NCBI GenBank assembly: GCA_022496185.1
Contig: WTXG01000047.1
Coordinates: 1-64,000 of the forward strand
From: Multifurca ochricompacta
Lineage: Eukaryota; Basidiomycota; Agaricomycetes; Russulales; Russulaceae
Direction of reading: 5' to 3'
Length of the DNA stretch: 64,000 nucleotides
The position numbers and the translations under genes were made by a program. The notes under the pieces are model-generated. The model ran no database searches and had not been told where the DNA came from. It worked only from the letters and a program-made list of their open reading frames with translations. Positions within the stretch are counted from its first letter, which is position 1. Every line of letters begins with the position of its first letter. Shown here in pieces: positions 18,387-30,744 of the stretch.

Positions 18387-18398
18387 GGTTATGGGCCC
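18387..18398 (+). promoter_or_regulatory. Cop1 primer-binding site (half initiator tRNA type)
   Basis: GGTTATGGGCCC directly follows the LTR. Its complement GGGCCCATAACC resembles the anticodon arm of initiator methionine tRNA (anticodon CAU), as known for Drosophila copia, which uses a 5' half tRNA. The same 12-mer follows the LTRs of Cop2 and Cop4. Confidence 0.7.
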
Positions 18399-18490
18399 TG
18401 ATGCTCATTACTGATCTGGCACTCTTTTGATCACAGTCCAACAACTTTTCAAGCTCAACAAGCAGTAAAGTTTCTTCCCAACAACTTTCC

Positions 18491-19287
18491 CCTGTGAGCT
18501 TCTCTTTCGTCTCCTTGCCCTTAACTGTCCACAAGGTGGTGCGCTTTATGTGCCCACCTTGATCTGTTTGGCTAGCCCTTTCTCAAGGGTTCTTGCAAGA
18601 GGTGACGAGGGACCCTTAGTGGGTGAAACACCTTTAGCTCCTCATGTGTGCCCTAAGTAAATAGTGTTCATAGTTGTAGCTGGGTTTTCGTCCCATAGAT
18701 AGCTTTAGTAGGCCACTTGCCCAGAAGGCTTGAGGCTTTAGGTCTGGTCAATGCTTGGCTCAATCCATAAGCCGGGTTTAGTCACCTGCTGGTAGAGTTT
18801 AGGGTCTAGAACAAGGCATGGGTAGTCACTCCCATGATGCTTGGGCTCGATACAAGTAGGCCACACTACTATAGTATATACACAGTAGCTAGAGGGTTTT
18901 GTCTCTGGGCAGAAGTATTTGCTGCCATGTTGTGGGGGTTCGCCCCACCAGAGGAAACCCAATAGTCTACTACAGTCATGGCCCCAATCATCTAGGGCTT
19001 AATCATGGACTCCACCACCAGCACTAGAGGAAGGGCTTTATACCCTTTGTCTCTAGTGGAACTTGTGGTTGGCTCCTCCATGACATGACTCCCCTTCTAT
19101 TTACACAGTATCCGCCTGATGTGGCCTTGGGATCTGTTGTAGAATGGGGTTAGACAGCTTCACTATACTACTTAGAAGTCACACATTAGAGGCAGGACTT
19201 TTTAAGTTCTGAAGCATAGCACCACAGATTGGATGGGCCCTCTTAAATGAGACCTGGACAACTGGTTCTAACTGCTCCTTGGAACCA
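18491..19287. other. About 800-bp insertion in Cop1 leader, origin unknown
   Basis: Cop2 goes directly from caacaacttt to tgatcaaattcttt, whereas Cop1 has about 800 extra bases. A large imperfect hairpin lies at about 19000-19085 (caccagcactagag with ctctagtgg). No ORF, TG...CA ends or clear target duplication were found. Confidence 0.6.
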
Positions 19288-19314
19288 GGATCAAATTCTT
19301 TAAAATCATCTCAA

Positions 19315-20893
19315 ATGGCTAACATTGTTTTCCCTTCCACCTTCAAATTTGACAAACTCGACGGCTCCAACTGGCCACAGTGGTCGGTATCTTTTACCGC
19401 CCTGCTCAGGATCAATGGCATGAGAAGGCACATCACACATGATGGGCCTGAATATGCCAATCCCCCGGTCCAGAAGGATGATGAGAAGGAAGCAGATTAC
19501 CAGGCAAGATTTGCTACCTGGACTGAACCCATAATCCAGGAGTGGAATAGGGTTGAAGAAGTATTGATGGGTCTACTGGTGCTGGTCGTCACCAGCGAAG
19601 TATATTCTCAGATTGCCTCTGATAGGAAGTATCCGTCAGTCTGCTCAAAGTATGAGCAGCTGGAGTCCTTGTATGGCACTGTGGGTAGCATGGCCACCTA
19701 CAATTTGTGGTGCTCAGTTTCATCCTTCTGTTTGGAGGAAGGCAAACCATTTAGGCCCCAATTGCAGCGTGTGCTAGATGCTAGGAATACCCTAAAGGAG
19801 AATGGGATGGAGGTCTCTGACCTCCAGATGAGCTTTATTTTGCTCCAATCCCTTCCCCCATCATACAGTGCCATTGCTGGCTCAATCCTGGCTTCAGGTC
19901 CTCCTGAACACCTTTCCCCTCAGGACCTCATTCAGAGGTTCCTAAATGAGGAAAGCCGACTTGCCGGCCCTGCAGGAAGTGGTGTTGGGGCTGCCCTTAA
20001 CAAGGCAGCCCACGTCAATAAAAATAAAAACAAAAAAGTACAAATTATCACACCACAACCTGCAGGTGCATCATTGTCCAATGATGTCACCTGCTTCTAC
20101 TGCCAGAAGCCGGGCCACAAGGCAAATGAATGTCGGCAGAGGAAACAGGATCGGCAGAATGCTGCTGCTGGTAAAAAGGGCAACCAGAGGAAGGTGCAAG
20201 GCGCCAGTACACCATCATCTTCCCACCAAGTAGCTACAATAGTTAATGGTAGTGGAAGAATACAGGAGGTGCATGAGACACCTCACATTAAACTTTATAC
20301 CTTAAATGCGACTGAAGAAATCTTCAAAGATGATGGATTTGCCTGGATGATGGATAGTGGTGCCACCACCCACTTCACACCCTTTGAGTCAGATTTCTAT
20401 GAATATCTGCCTCATTCGGGACATACTGTTACAGTGGCTGATGGAACCATTGTCCCAATTGAGGGAGTAGGAAGCGTCCATATAAGGACCAATAAAAATT
20501 ATATATTGGAACTTAATAACGTTTTCTACATGCCATCTGCAGGAAATCGCATCTTATCAACAAGTCATATCACCAATAAAGGTGGTATGGTCTTATTCGA
20601 TCAATACAATGTCACAATAGAATATAAAGGACAAAGAATAGCGGAAGGAATTAAGGCTGGGGATCTATATTGGATCCAAGGGTCAATAGTGGACAAACCA
20701 ACCGCTGCCCTGAATACTGCATCAACCAGCCTTGATACCTGGCATCTAAGAATGGGTCATATGTCTAAACAAGCCCTAAAAAGATATGCTCCTGAGGCCG
20801 TAAAAGGTCTCAGTTTAAAAAATAGCCAGGAGGAAGTAAAGCCTTGTCATGGCTGCGAAATGGGGAAATCCCATCACCTTCCTTTCCCTCCCT
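19315..20893 (+). pseudogene. Cop1 gag-protease-preintegrase, cut by solo LTR
   Basis: It starts MANIVFPSTFKFDKLDGSNW, a copia gag N terminus, with the start matching Cop2. A gag core (about 60-220), the CCHC knuckle CFYCQKPGHKANEC, protease MMDSGATTHFTPF and the GAG-preintegrase module (WHLRMGHMSKQAL ... CHGCEMGKSH) follow in one open frame. The frame is broken at 20893 by the solo LTR. Confidence 0.9.
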
Positions 20894-21396
20894 TGTGAAA
20901 CAGGCATGAGGCGCAGCATACTGACTGTAAGGTTAGCAGGTTATGCTAGACAAAGACAAGTAACTTCAGAGATAGAAGAAACTCTATTATACTATACTAC
21001 TGACCTAGACGAAGACAAGTACTACACAGAGCATTAGTCTCAAGGTATGATAGTAAGTAAGAGAAGGGACTTACACTTCAGAGATAGAAGAAACTCTGAA
21101 GTGTAAGAGACGAAACAGACACCCTTATATACTATCTAAGGGATGGTCTGTGCACTGGGAATAAGTCCACAAGTGCCGGACAAAGTCCAAACAATAAACA
21201 AGAGAGATAAAGGCCATTGGCCAATACAGAAATCACATGTTACATGGTGCATCAGTCAGCTACTGCGGAATGTGAGAAAGAAGGTAATAATGATAATGTA
21301 AAAAGTCCGAAACTCCGGTATCTAATCTAATCTGCAAAGTAGCTAATCTAATCACCTGATGCCTGAAGCATCACCGAACATCTTCTGTGTTCAACA
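20894..21396 (-). mobile_element. Copia solo LTR 1 (503 bp) in Cop1 pol
   Basis: Plus-strand ends are TGTGAAACAGG and GTGTTCAACA, with target duplication TCCCT (20889-20893, 21397-21401). Cop2 shows the uninterrupted site. It belongs to the TGTTGAACACAG subfamily, as does the solo LTR at 49810. Leader units lie at 20946-21097: the intron is 21022-21074 and the intronless copy 20946-20985. Confidence 0.93.
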
Positions 21397-21401
21397 TCCC
21401 T

Positions 21402-22396
21402 CTCATAAATGGGCTTCAGCACCCTTGGAGGTCATTCATAGTGATCTAGTTGGTCCACTCCAATGTACCTCAATACAAGGGCATTTATATTTTGCCACCT
21501 TCATAGATGACTTTAGCTGCAGTGCCATAGTTGTTCCAATGAAGGCAAAACACTACTTCAAATCGGTCTTTGCAAGTGTTAAGGCATTCCTAGAAAATAA
21601 AACAAATAAGAAAATAAAGACCTTACACACAGACCGTGGTGGCAAATATGTTAATAATGAGCTGAAGGCCTTGCTTAGTGAGGCTGGCATAGAGCATAAA
21701 CTTATGATGCCATATTCCCCACAACAGAATGGAAGAGCTGAAAGGTTCAATAGAACCATAATGGAGAAAGCCACTAGCATGCTTCATCATGCTGGACTTT
21801 CTCTTGGCTTTTGGGAGTGCGCTGTTTCTACAGCATGTCACATATATAACAGAACTCCCATCCGTTCCAACAAGTGGAGGACACCACTTGAGCTTCTGGT
21901 TGGGGACATACCAGATGTCTCTTATTTTAAAGTCTTTGGTTGTGAAGCATATTATCATGTTCCAGAAAACAAGCAGCAAAAACTGGATCCTAAAGCCAAA
22001 AAAGCCATCTTTGTTGGGTATGAGCCAAATAGCAAAGGCTACATCCTATGGGATAGGCATACCCAGTCCTTTGTTTCATCCAGAGATGTGACGTTTAATG
22101 AAGAGTCCTTCCCATCCCACTCTGTAGTGGACAACAGAGATAAAAGAAAGGAACAAGTTGTTCCTGTTGAAGGAGGGTTTGTCCAACCCTCACCAGCAAT
22201 AGCCACAGTTCCTCAGGATCCTGAGTATAAGGATACCGAGGTTGAGGAACAGGAGGTAGTGGAGCCTCCTCAAATAAATCCTGAGCCTACCACACCCGAT
22301 AATGAAGTTGACACACACACAGTCAGCATATATCAGACACCACCATCACCAAATAATGGAACCCTCTCAACTCCCCACCTGAACTCGTGCTGTTAG
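21402..22396 (+). pseudogene. Cop1 integrase core and linker
   Basis: After the solo LTR the frame resumes in the integrase: TFIDDFSC (first Asp), LHTDRGGKY (second Asp) and QQNGRAERFNRTIMEKA (Glu). Then comes the copia-type C-terminal region FGCEAYYHVPENK, FVGYEPNSKGY and SRDVTFNEESFP, and an acidic Pro-rich linker. The frame ends at 22396; Cop2 shares this frame break, so it predates both copies or is tolerated. Confidence 0.88.
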
Positions 22397-22455
22397 AAAG
22401 TCAACAAAAAAGACTAAAGGCAAACTCTCCCAGCCAGTTTTTACTAGGGAAAGTC

Positions 22456-22965
22456 TGTCAAACAATCATGCTGCTGGTTATACTGACTGTGGTTAGTAGC
22501 AGGTTAGGCTAGAAAGACAAGTATACTTCAGAGGTTGAAGAAACTCTGTATTAACTATACTACTGACCTAGAAAGACAAGTATCTACAAGAGACGTTAGT
22601 CAAAGGAAAAGTAGAAAGTATAGTTTGACTTACACTTCAGAGGTTGAAGAAACTCTGAAGTGGAAGAGACGAAACAGACACCCTTATATACCCATAGGGG
22701 CCAGGGGAAATGGTCTGTGTGCACTGGGAATAAGTCCACAAGTGCCAGACAATAAACAGAGAGGGATAAAGGCCATTGGCCAAAGAGATATCACATGCTT
22801 ACTGCGCATTACTAAGTCCATCACTAATCAGCTGAGTAAGGTGAGAAAGAAATGTAATAAAGATAACATAAAAAGTCTGATACTCCGGAATCTAATCTAA
22901 TCTATTCTACAGCTGAAGCGAACCTTAGATGCCTGAAGCATCTCCAGACACGTCTTGTGTCAACA
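22456..22965 (-). mobile_element. Copia solo LTR 2 (510 bp) in Cop1 pol
   Basis: Plus-strand ends are TGTCAAACAATC and CTTGTGTCAACA, with duplication AAGTC (22451-22455, 22966-22970). Leader units: intronless copy 22509-22547, intron 22584-22633, first exon 22634-22656. Confidence 0.93.
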
Positions 22966-22970
22966 AAGTC

Positions 22971-24687
22971 CACGCTCTGAACGACAGTCAGTGGCTATAC
23001 AAGAAGATTTAGATCTTGATATTGTTATGCCAAAACATTCATGTCGTCTGAATCCTCGCTTTTATAATGAGGATAATGCAGAGTTTGTGCAAGGTTCATC
23101 CAGACTTGGGACCATGGAGTTGCTAAATGCCGCTGGTGTCTCTTACAGAGACCCCCTGACTTTTCAGGAGGCAATGCAGTCTGATAATGCCACTGAGTGG
23201 CTTGAAGCATGTCAATATGAAATAGATGCTTTGAAAAAGTTAAATGTGTGGCGCCTTGAGAATCTTCCTGAAGGAAGAAAGGCAGTCAAATCGAAATGGG
23301 TCTTTAAGCTGAAACCAGATGGACGGTTTCGTGCTAGGCTTGTGGCAAAAGGTTTCACTCAAATAGAAGGAGTGGACTTTGATGAAACATTCTCCCCAGT
23401 TGCCAGATTTGAATCACTTTGTTTATTGCTAGCGTTAGCTGCGCTAGAAGATTGGGAAATCCACCAGATGGATGTCAAATCAGCATTCCTTCATGGCGAT
23501 CTGGATGAGGAGATTTATATGGAGCAACCTGTTGGTTTCATCATTGCTGGACAAGAGTCCAAAGTTTGTAGGCTACAAAAAGCATTATATGGCCTCAAAC
23601 AAGCCTCCTGAGCATGGAATCTTCAATTTCATGCAGTCCTTATAGAACTGGGCTTTACTCGGACGTACTCTGATGCAGGAGTATATGTGTATCATCACCA
23701 TGGGGGGGATGATTCACTTTTTGTCATTCTTTATGTTGATGACATCACTATACTTGGATCTTCAAAAGATAAGATAACATGGCTGAAGGAATCTCTATCT
23801 AGCCGATATGAGATGACTGACTTGGGAGAAATCCAGTCATATCTCGGTGTTAACATCACCAGAGATCGTCCTAACAAGATGCTGGAAATTGATCAGACAG
23901 CTTATGTTTCATCTATTCTTGAGAAGTTTGGGATGAGGGATTCCAATCCAGTATACACTCCCCTACCAGCCGGTGCAGATGCACATCTGGTCAAGTTTGA
24001 AGGCCAAGCATCTACTTCAGAAATAAAGAAGTATCAACAGCTAATGGGGTCACTACTATGGGTGCAGATTGGAAGCAGACCTGACAATAGCTTTGCTGTT
24101 GCACGCCTTAGTCAATATGCATCCAATCCTTCACAACATCATCTGCGCCTAGCAAAGTATGTTCTAAAGTACCTAAATGCTACTATGAACTACAGGGTGC
24201 ATATTCTGGAGGGAATGAAGAGAGTGGCCTTCATGGCTTTGCAGATTCCTCATGGGGAGATCAAGAGGACTGTCACTCTACTTCAGGCTACGTCCACATG
24301 CTTGCAAATGGAGCCATATCCTGGTGCTCCAGAAAACAAAAGACTGTAGCACAGTCCACCACAGAAGCTGAATACATGAGCCTAGCTGAGGCTTCCAATC
24401 AGGCTGTGTGGTATAGGACATTTATGGAGGAATTGGGATATGAAGTCACTTCACCCATACAACTCCATTGTGACAATAAGGGTGCTGTAGACTTGGCATT
24501 AAACCCTGTCACAGGAAGGCAGTCAAAACACATTCCAATAAAGTACCATGTAATCAGGGAGCATGTTGAATCGCATCTAATCAATTTAGTGCGAACTCCC
24601 ACTGGTGAAATGCTGGCAGATGGCTTCACAAAGTCTCTACCAAGAACGTCACATGAAAACATGGTTACTAGACTTGGACTTATATGA
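22971..24687 (+). pseudogene. Cop1 reverse transcriptase and RNase H, broken
   Basis: The RT blocks are KSKWVFKLKPDGRFRARLVAKGF, FSPVARFESL, MDVKSAFLHGDLDEEIYMEQP and ILYVDDITILGSS (catalytic YVDD near 23730). A TGA at 23609-23611 replaces the CGA codon seen in Cop2. Near 24200 one base is lost (gtgcat for gtgcgat), shifting the frame before RNase H. RNase H resumes at 24298-24687 with SRKQKTVAQSTTEAEYMSL and TPTGEMLADGFTKSLP. Confidence 0.9.
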
Positions 24688-24894
24688 GCATGTTCTCGAC
24701 CTCGAATGTGACACAGGAAGTGTCCATATTGTTGACCTCGAGAGTGACGCAAGAGGTGTGTGAATGAACACGTTTCAGTTTGCATAACACACTTCAGATC
24801 ACTCCTCTCCTCTCATCGACTCACTCTCACGCCTCTTATTTGGCGATGTGCTCATTTAACTCATTTTTGACCTGATGCCTTAATCATGGAGGGA
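24688..24894 (+). other. Cop1 3' untranslated region and polypurine tract
   Basis: This is non-coding sequence between RNase H and the LTR. It ends in GGAGGGA (24888-24894). The equivalent stretch in Cop2 is 53287-53491. Confidence 0.7.
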
Positions 24895-25390
24895 TGTTGA
24901 CACGGCATGTGTCTTGAGGTGCTTCAGGCATCTGGGTTAGGGTCTAAGCTGTGCAAGATTAGATTAGATAAAGATTCGGAGTCTTGGACTTTTTACTATA
25001 TCATTATTACTTTCTTTCTCGCGATGCACAGCAGCTGACTGATATACCTTAGTAATCCTGTGTAGCATGTGATATCTCACTGGCCAATGGCCTTAGTCCC
25101 TCAGTAGTACATTCTAGCGTATTCCATTGCGCACAGACCATCCCTTGAGGTGTATATAAGGGTGTCTGTTTCGTCTCTTACACTTCAGAGTTTTCTTCTC
25201 CTCTGAAGTGTAAGTCCTTCCTACTCTACTTACTACTTTACCTTTGACTAACCGTCTCTTGTAGATAACTTGTCCTTTTAGGTGTGTAGTATAGTATAAT
25301 AGAGTTTTCTTCTCCTCTGAAGTATAACTTGTCCTTTTAGCCTTATATGCTAACCACAGTCAGTATCACTGTGCACATGCCTGTTTATCA
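24895..25390 (+). repeat. Cop1 3' LTR (496 bp)
   Basis: It is preceded by polypurine tract atGGAGGGA (24886-24894). The leader unit duplication is preserved at 25187-25340, with the intron at 25210-25264. Confidence 0.95.
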
Positions 25391-25813
25391 AAGCATTTGT
25401 AGATACCTTTATATACTTGTGGAAAGTCCAGATTTGTGGTGTATAGTAAGCAAGCCTTAGAGAGTGACTTGAACAAAGACCAAGTGAAGACCATGCAATA
25501 AAGACAGCGAGGTGAAGACAGCAAGGTGAAAACTTTGACAATAAAGATGGGGAGGTAACGAGAGGGTATAAAGAATGGACAGGCAGGTGGCCCGGAAAGT
25601 GCATGACCTATGTACTGATAAGGGAGATATTTGTTGAATGCTTGCACCTTGCATTAATTGCTTTGTAGTATAGTAAGATGGTTTTCTAAACTAAGATCGA
25701 ATAAAAGTCAGAAGTTTTCTTAGTTCAGGGCTTGTAATGAAAGAGAAAAATGAGTGTAACCAAGAGTGGTGACAGCTAATGGTTTCATGCTCAACGCCTG
25801 AGCCATCCTTACA
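25391..25813 (-). repeat. GypB2 3' LTR, third piece
   Basis: It starts with the AAGCA duplication and a cctttatatactt promoter block as in GypB, and ends gagccatccttaca. The three pieces (10148, 17703, 25391) form one LTR broken by GypC and Cop1. Confidence 0.85.
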
Positions 25814-25849
25814 TCTCCTGGGGGGTTCAAATCTTGACTGTCCCTGGTC

Positions 25850-27170
25850 AAGCTTTGTCATCGTTGAATGTGGGGTTGTTTTTAAAAGCGGCAAGGTCTT
25901 CTGGGCTGATAATTTCTTCAAGTGGGATGGTGGAACACAACCAGGAATGATATGGGACGAGGCGAAAGGTGGTGTAGCGAAGTCTTGATATGGCACCATT
26001 GAGTTCTGCTAAATGAAAAGCTCCATTGTGAGACTTATGAACAACCACCATTGGTCCGAAATAACGAGGCTTGGTTTTGTGTGAAAATTCGTTTGCGCCC
26101 GCTGAGTTTCAAACCAAGACCAAATCTCCAGGACTAAAGGAGATGGCCTTGATGGTATGAGTGTGCTGGCGCTCAAACTCTCTGACGGACGCAAAACAAC
26201 TTTTGAGGATGTTGTCTCATATGTTCGTGAGGTCTTCTTCCCAAGATTGAAGTTGGTGGGTGTGGGTTGCAATAAGATCAGAAGTTGATGTGGGGCAAGT
26301 GAGGTCGGGGACTAGGAAGGTTGCAAGGATGAGATCAAAAGGAAGAAGGGGTTCGATACCATGAGCCATGTAAAACAGAGAAAACCTGGTAGATTTGCAG
26401 ATAGTTGCTCGGTCTGCCCAGAAAACATGAGGTGCCACTACTGGCCACTTGGAAATGTCACCTCTGCATGTTTTGACAATTGACTCCCAGATAGTGCAAT
26501 GTTGCTGTTCGACGATACCGTTGGCGCGAGAGTTGTAAGCCAAGATTCTGATGTGTTGGATGCTGAACTTGCTAGCCAACCAGTCCAAGGCTGCGACAAA
26601 GGGTGTGCCATTATCGGTGATGATTTCTTCAACAGTGCCCCACCTACACAAGATATCTTCGAATATGAAGTTGCCAAGAGTGCAACCTGTCTCAGTTCAG
26701 AGGGCACACCATTCTGGCCAAGTGGTGAGTGAGCAACGAGCCTGAACAATGTAGTGGAATCCTCCGGCAGATGGCATATGCATAGTGTCAATGTACACCT
26801 TTCGGAAGAGGGGTGCTGGAGGTGTGACAGTGGGAGGGATTCAGACCTTGGTTTCTTGTCAGATTTGGCAGTCATGGCAAGTCTTAATGAATCATTTGAC
26901 ATTGGCATCAAGAGATGGCCACCAGAAGTGGTTGATGAGGAAGCGTTGAGTTGAATAAATGCCCTTGTGCCCTAAGTTGTCATGTGCTGCACGTATGATT
27001 GTGAAGCGTTGTGAAGGGGCGATGTAGAGTTGATGTCGTCCAAGGCCATTGTGTTGCCAAAGTCAACCATCAAGTAAAAAGAACTTGCGTGTCTTCCTCA
27101 AAAGCTTTTCGGAGGCATGGTCATTGAGTCTGTCTGGTAGCTTTAAGGTTGCCAAGTACTGTTGAATTTG
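25850..27170 (-). pseudogene. GypB2 integrase
   Basis: The integrase core shows EIITDNGTPF and RILAYNSRANGIVEQQH with the final Glu; the C-terminal part lies at 26009-26272. There is no chromodomain after it, unlike GypA and GypC. Several frame breaks are present. Confidence 0.75.
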
Positions 27171-27197
27171 AAGCATGTTGGCGTCAGCATCTAGGGA

Positions 27198-27935
27198 TCA
27201 TGCAGAGATGGGAATGTCAGGAGATATAATTGGAGGGGGAGCGCTAGCATTGAGTACCAAGGTTGGGGGTTTGCCTAGACAGGTCTGGAGTCTGTTAGCC
27301 CAAGTGGTTGCCCAGATACCGAGACAGAGGGTGTTGTTGATCCAATCTTCAGGGTCTTTGTTTTCTACATCTTCTCCTTCTGCTGGTTTGTGTCTTGATA
27401 AGCCATTGGGACCACAGTGTTTCTGAGCTGGGACATGGACCAGTTTGAAGTTGAAGAGGAGGATGGTGGCTATCCACCTGTTGATGGCGGCATTGGGTTG
27501 GATGTCAGGGTTGGCAATCATACCTTTAACAAATTGAGCATCCATTTCCACTACTAGATTGCAGATGCCGACTAGATAAAGGCAGAGGGCGTGGAGGGTT
27601 TGGAATAGCCCATACAATTCAAGCTTTGCTTGGGAGTATCAAGTTTCTTGTTCATTCCAGGAGATGGAGCCAAACCGAGCAGGGTGACGTTTGTTGTCCG
27701 TACAGTCTTGGGAGAGGATCCAGCCTACACCATGCCAGGAGGAGTCAATTGCGAGGTAAACCTTGAATTTGGAAGAGTAGTTGATAGAGATGAGGGCTGG
27801 GGAATGGATGATCATGTCCTTAAGAGTCTGCATAGCTTGTGCATGTCGTTCATCCCATGAAAAGGCTTGTCCTTTGTGTGTGAGGTTGACTAGGGGTTTT
27901 GCGATAGATGAATAGTTCTTTATCCAAACCCACAT
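27198..27935 (-). pseudogene. GypB2 RNase H region
   Basis: WIKNYSSIAKPLVNLTHKG leads into an RNase H-like domain (YLAIDSSWHGVGWIL) and then LVVEMDAQFVKGMI and LVHVPAQKHCGPNGLSRH, typical of the fungal gypsy clade without chromodomain. It is split into at least two frames. Confidence 0.75.
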
Positions 27936-28095
27936 ATAGCTGGTGATGCCTAAAAAGGCGCGAACATCAGTGATAGATTTGCATGATGGCCAGTCATGGA
28001 TTTTGGCAATTTTTGAGTTGTCTGGAACACAGCCTTCATAAGTGCATTTGTGGCCTAAGATGACAACTTCAGGAATGGCAATAAAAGTTTTTGAG

Positions 28096-29004
28096 CAGAA
28101 ACAGTTGAACCTGCATGGTGAAGGCGATGCAGGATGTGATGTACGTCATTGAGGTGTTCCCAGATGAACCTTCGTATCCTGTCATTTCTGGTATCATCTC
28201 ATAGTTGTGGTTGAGGGTTTCATAATGGGTGGGCAGTCCTTTGATGCTGCAATGTCCATGAAGGGCCAGGCAACGTTGGGGATTTCGGGCTCAAGGAGGA
28301 ACTTGACGTCTTCGTGGAATATGGTGATCACATTGGTCCAGCCCTGAGGAAGGCAAGTTAATCGTACAGTGCCGATTGGTGATTGGATGGTGTGAGGTCA
28401 CACGATGAGATATCCAGAGTTTGATGGTCGTAGCCAACAAAGAGATCAAGCATGGTATAGCAAGACTTTCCAGCCATAGCTTCTATTAGTTGTTCTGCCA
28501 GAGGTGGAACACCCAGTTGCGAATAGTGACTGCATTGAGGGGTTGAAGGTTGTGTACAAGTTGAAGGGCCCCACTTTTCTTTTTGATGCAAAACCATCTG
28601 GATCTGTATGACACATTGGAATGCTTGTAAACTCCAGCTGTGAATTTGTCTTTGAAGATCTGGATGACTTCTTCAATGATGCTGGAAGGGATAGGGATGT
28701 TGTGGTGCACCCAAGGGACATGCTCAATGACAGGGATCTTGACTGGGGTAAAGTAGTCTTCCTGAAATCTACCTTTCTTGTCCTCAGTCCAAGCTAGCCC
28801 TAGTTCATTGACTTTGAGGATGTGATATAACAGTTTCAGCTCCTCAGGCCAAAGGAAATGATAATGATTGAGTTCTAATGAGTCAAGGCATTCTTGAGTT
28901 AAGTGGATCCCAGTAGTGAAATTCAGGGGTTGTGTTGGAAGAGCAGAAAGGGAGAGTAAAGGGTCAGAGGGAATGTGATGGATGGTGTGAAAGTCCTCAG
29001 GCAA
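28096..29004 (-). pseudogene. GypB2 reverse transcriptase
   Basis: It holds the RT N terminus (AWTEDKKGRFQEDYFTPVKI, RWFCIKKKSGALQLVHNLQPL) and palm (SCYTMLDLFVGYDHQTLDISS), then a region reading WPFMDIAAS where the family usually has an Asp pair (IDDV type). The active site therefore looks lost. It supplies the part deleted in GypB. Confidence 0.75.
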
Positions 29005-29196
29005 GGATGTGGGAATGGGTCGACCTTCTTTGCACTTTCTTGTAGGCTAGGGTTGAAACTGTGGGGCTAGGATTTGTGGAGATGAGAGAAGCATATGTTG
29101 GAGATGAAGGACTTTGATGCAGGGTGGGGACCTGAACAGCCAGGGCAAGTGTCCTAGAGGAGCCATCCTGGGCCTTTCGTGCACAAGAATTGATAG

Positions 29197-30179
29197 TTAT
29201 GGTTCTTCTTGGATGTAGGGGTCATGGATGCGGACTTCTATGCATCCGTCTAGATGATCTTCAAGGTGGCACAGGAGGAGGTGGTGGAAGGGTTGGCCAA
29301 GCAGAAGGCAAAAAGGGGCATGTTCTACTACATGTGCATGGATTTTGAAGGAAATGTTACCAATCTGCATTGCTAAGTTTTCTGCACAGCCTAAGGTTTC
29401 ACTCAGACTTCCGTTCACACCTTCCATATGAAGCCAGTTGTCTGTATTGATGTGCACGGCTGCTTCTTGAGCCAAGTCCTTTCGTATGATGACTACCTGT
29501 GAGCCTTGGTCCAATATGCCAGCTTTGGAGACTATGCTGTTGACTAGGGTGTCTACTTCTCTGAGTGGGAGTGAGAATTTGGGTGTTCGGTGTGCAGTGA
29601 GTTCTAGGACCAAAACTGATCCTTCCTGTGCTAAGTCCGGAGATTCTTCAATCCAGTTAGTCTCAACGCACCAAGAACACAGCTTCTTGACCATCTCCTT
29701 TCAAATGACAGCACTTGTGGCAAAGATGTGGGCCGGTGTTGTGAGGGCAAGTTTTCCTGTCATAAGCCAAGCAAAAAGTTCTTCTATCAGTTGTTGATCC
29801 TCCATGGAAGACTGATATCGGTATTGAGGGGCATTTCGTGAGATTACCAGACCGGTGTGTGGAATGGGATTGAGGGTTGGAGCTGTGGTAGTCGGGGCAA
29901 CAGAAGTGGTGGAGGGCTGTTTGTCGGGGGCTGTGATGTTGGAGGGGGCCAGTGTGATTGGGTTTTCTAACTTTGTCATGGCTGTTGGGGTCAGTTCCTG
30001 TATTTTTGAAGCCCTGGTTTGTCTCTTTTTCTTCTCTGTGGCAAATACTTGAAATATGTCCAAACTGTCTTTGTCACTGTCATCCTCTGACTCCACAGGG
30101 CTATGATTGGGTTTGGTAACTTCCACAATGTGTGCTGATGTTGTGGGTTGAATTCTGAAGGTCTGGATGGTTAGTGTTT
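29197..30179 (-). pseudogene. GypB2 gag tail and protease
   Basis: The gag tail (QTFRIQPTTSAHIVEV, DDSDKDSLDIFQVFAT) runs without a stop into APQYRYQSSMEDQQL and protease (ILDQGSQVVIIRKDLAQEA). In GypB a TGA separates these parts; here that codon is sense, so gag-protease was originally one frame. A stop near 29700 and frame breaks follow. Confidence 0.8.
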
Positions 30180-30744
30180 TGTTACATCTGGTGCGGGACA
30201 TTCCACACGACTTGTGTGACAGCATAACGTTCGTAATCAGATAAGAAACCAATAAGGCCTCTTGGAGTGTAAATGGGACAAGTCAGAGTCAAAGGGGCTG
30301 TTCCCTAAGACAATGTTGAATGGAAAGTGCCAAAAGCACTGGGACAGACAAATCAGAGAGTTCAAAGGGAATGTCCAGAAGACAAGCACCAATGTATTCA
30401 ATAAGTCGAGTCTGAGGTCTACAATGTAGTTACAGCAGACTTATATACATAATCGAATGGGCATCTAAAGATAAGAAATATGGAGTCAAGTGGGTCCAAA
30501 TATACAGAAGCAGAGGGCATAAAGTCTGGCTTCTGATAAGGGATTAAGTAAGTGTCCGGTCTTAAAGATAAAGAGATAAGGGTAAACATAAGCAAGTACA
30601 AACAAGGAGTCAATATGTACAAAGGCAGTCACAGGGAGGGGAGCAAGGCATGTGACGGGTCCCAGGATGGGGACATGATCAAGAAGTGAAGGGTCAGTGG
30701 GAGAGAAGGGTTTGGGTTAGGAATGGTGAAGAAAACGGGGTTAC

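Larger units (their letters stand above)
17891..25390 (+). mobile_element. Cop1: Ty1/copia element with two nested solo LTRs
   Basis: Two 496-bp LTRs (17891-18386, 24895-25390) run TGTTGACACGG to CTGTTTATCA, flanked by AAGCA on both sides (17886-17890, 25391-25395). The order gag, protease, integrase, RT, RNase H on the plus strand is that of copia. Pol is interrupted by solo LTRs at 20894 and 22456, has a CGA-to-TGA stop at 23609-23611 and a one-base deletion in RNase H, so the copy is dead. Confidence 0.95.
25814..30179 (-). mobile_element. GypB2: old full-length gypsy relative of GypB, interior
   Basis: Minus-strand gag tail, protease, RT, RNase H and integrase are present in order, with a polypurine tract ccctggggg-type at 25814-25830 next to the LTR. 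Many stops and frameshifts show age. Its 5' side is cut at 30179 by GypD; the rest of its gag and 5' LTR are not in the window. Confidence 0.85.
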
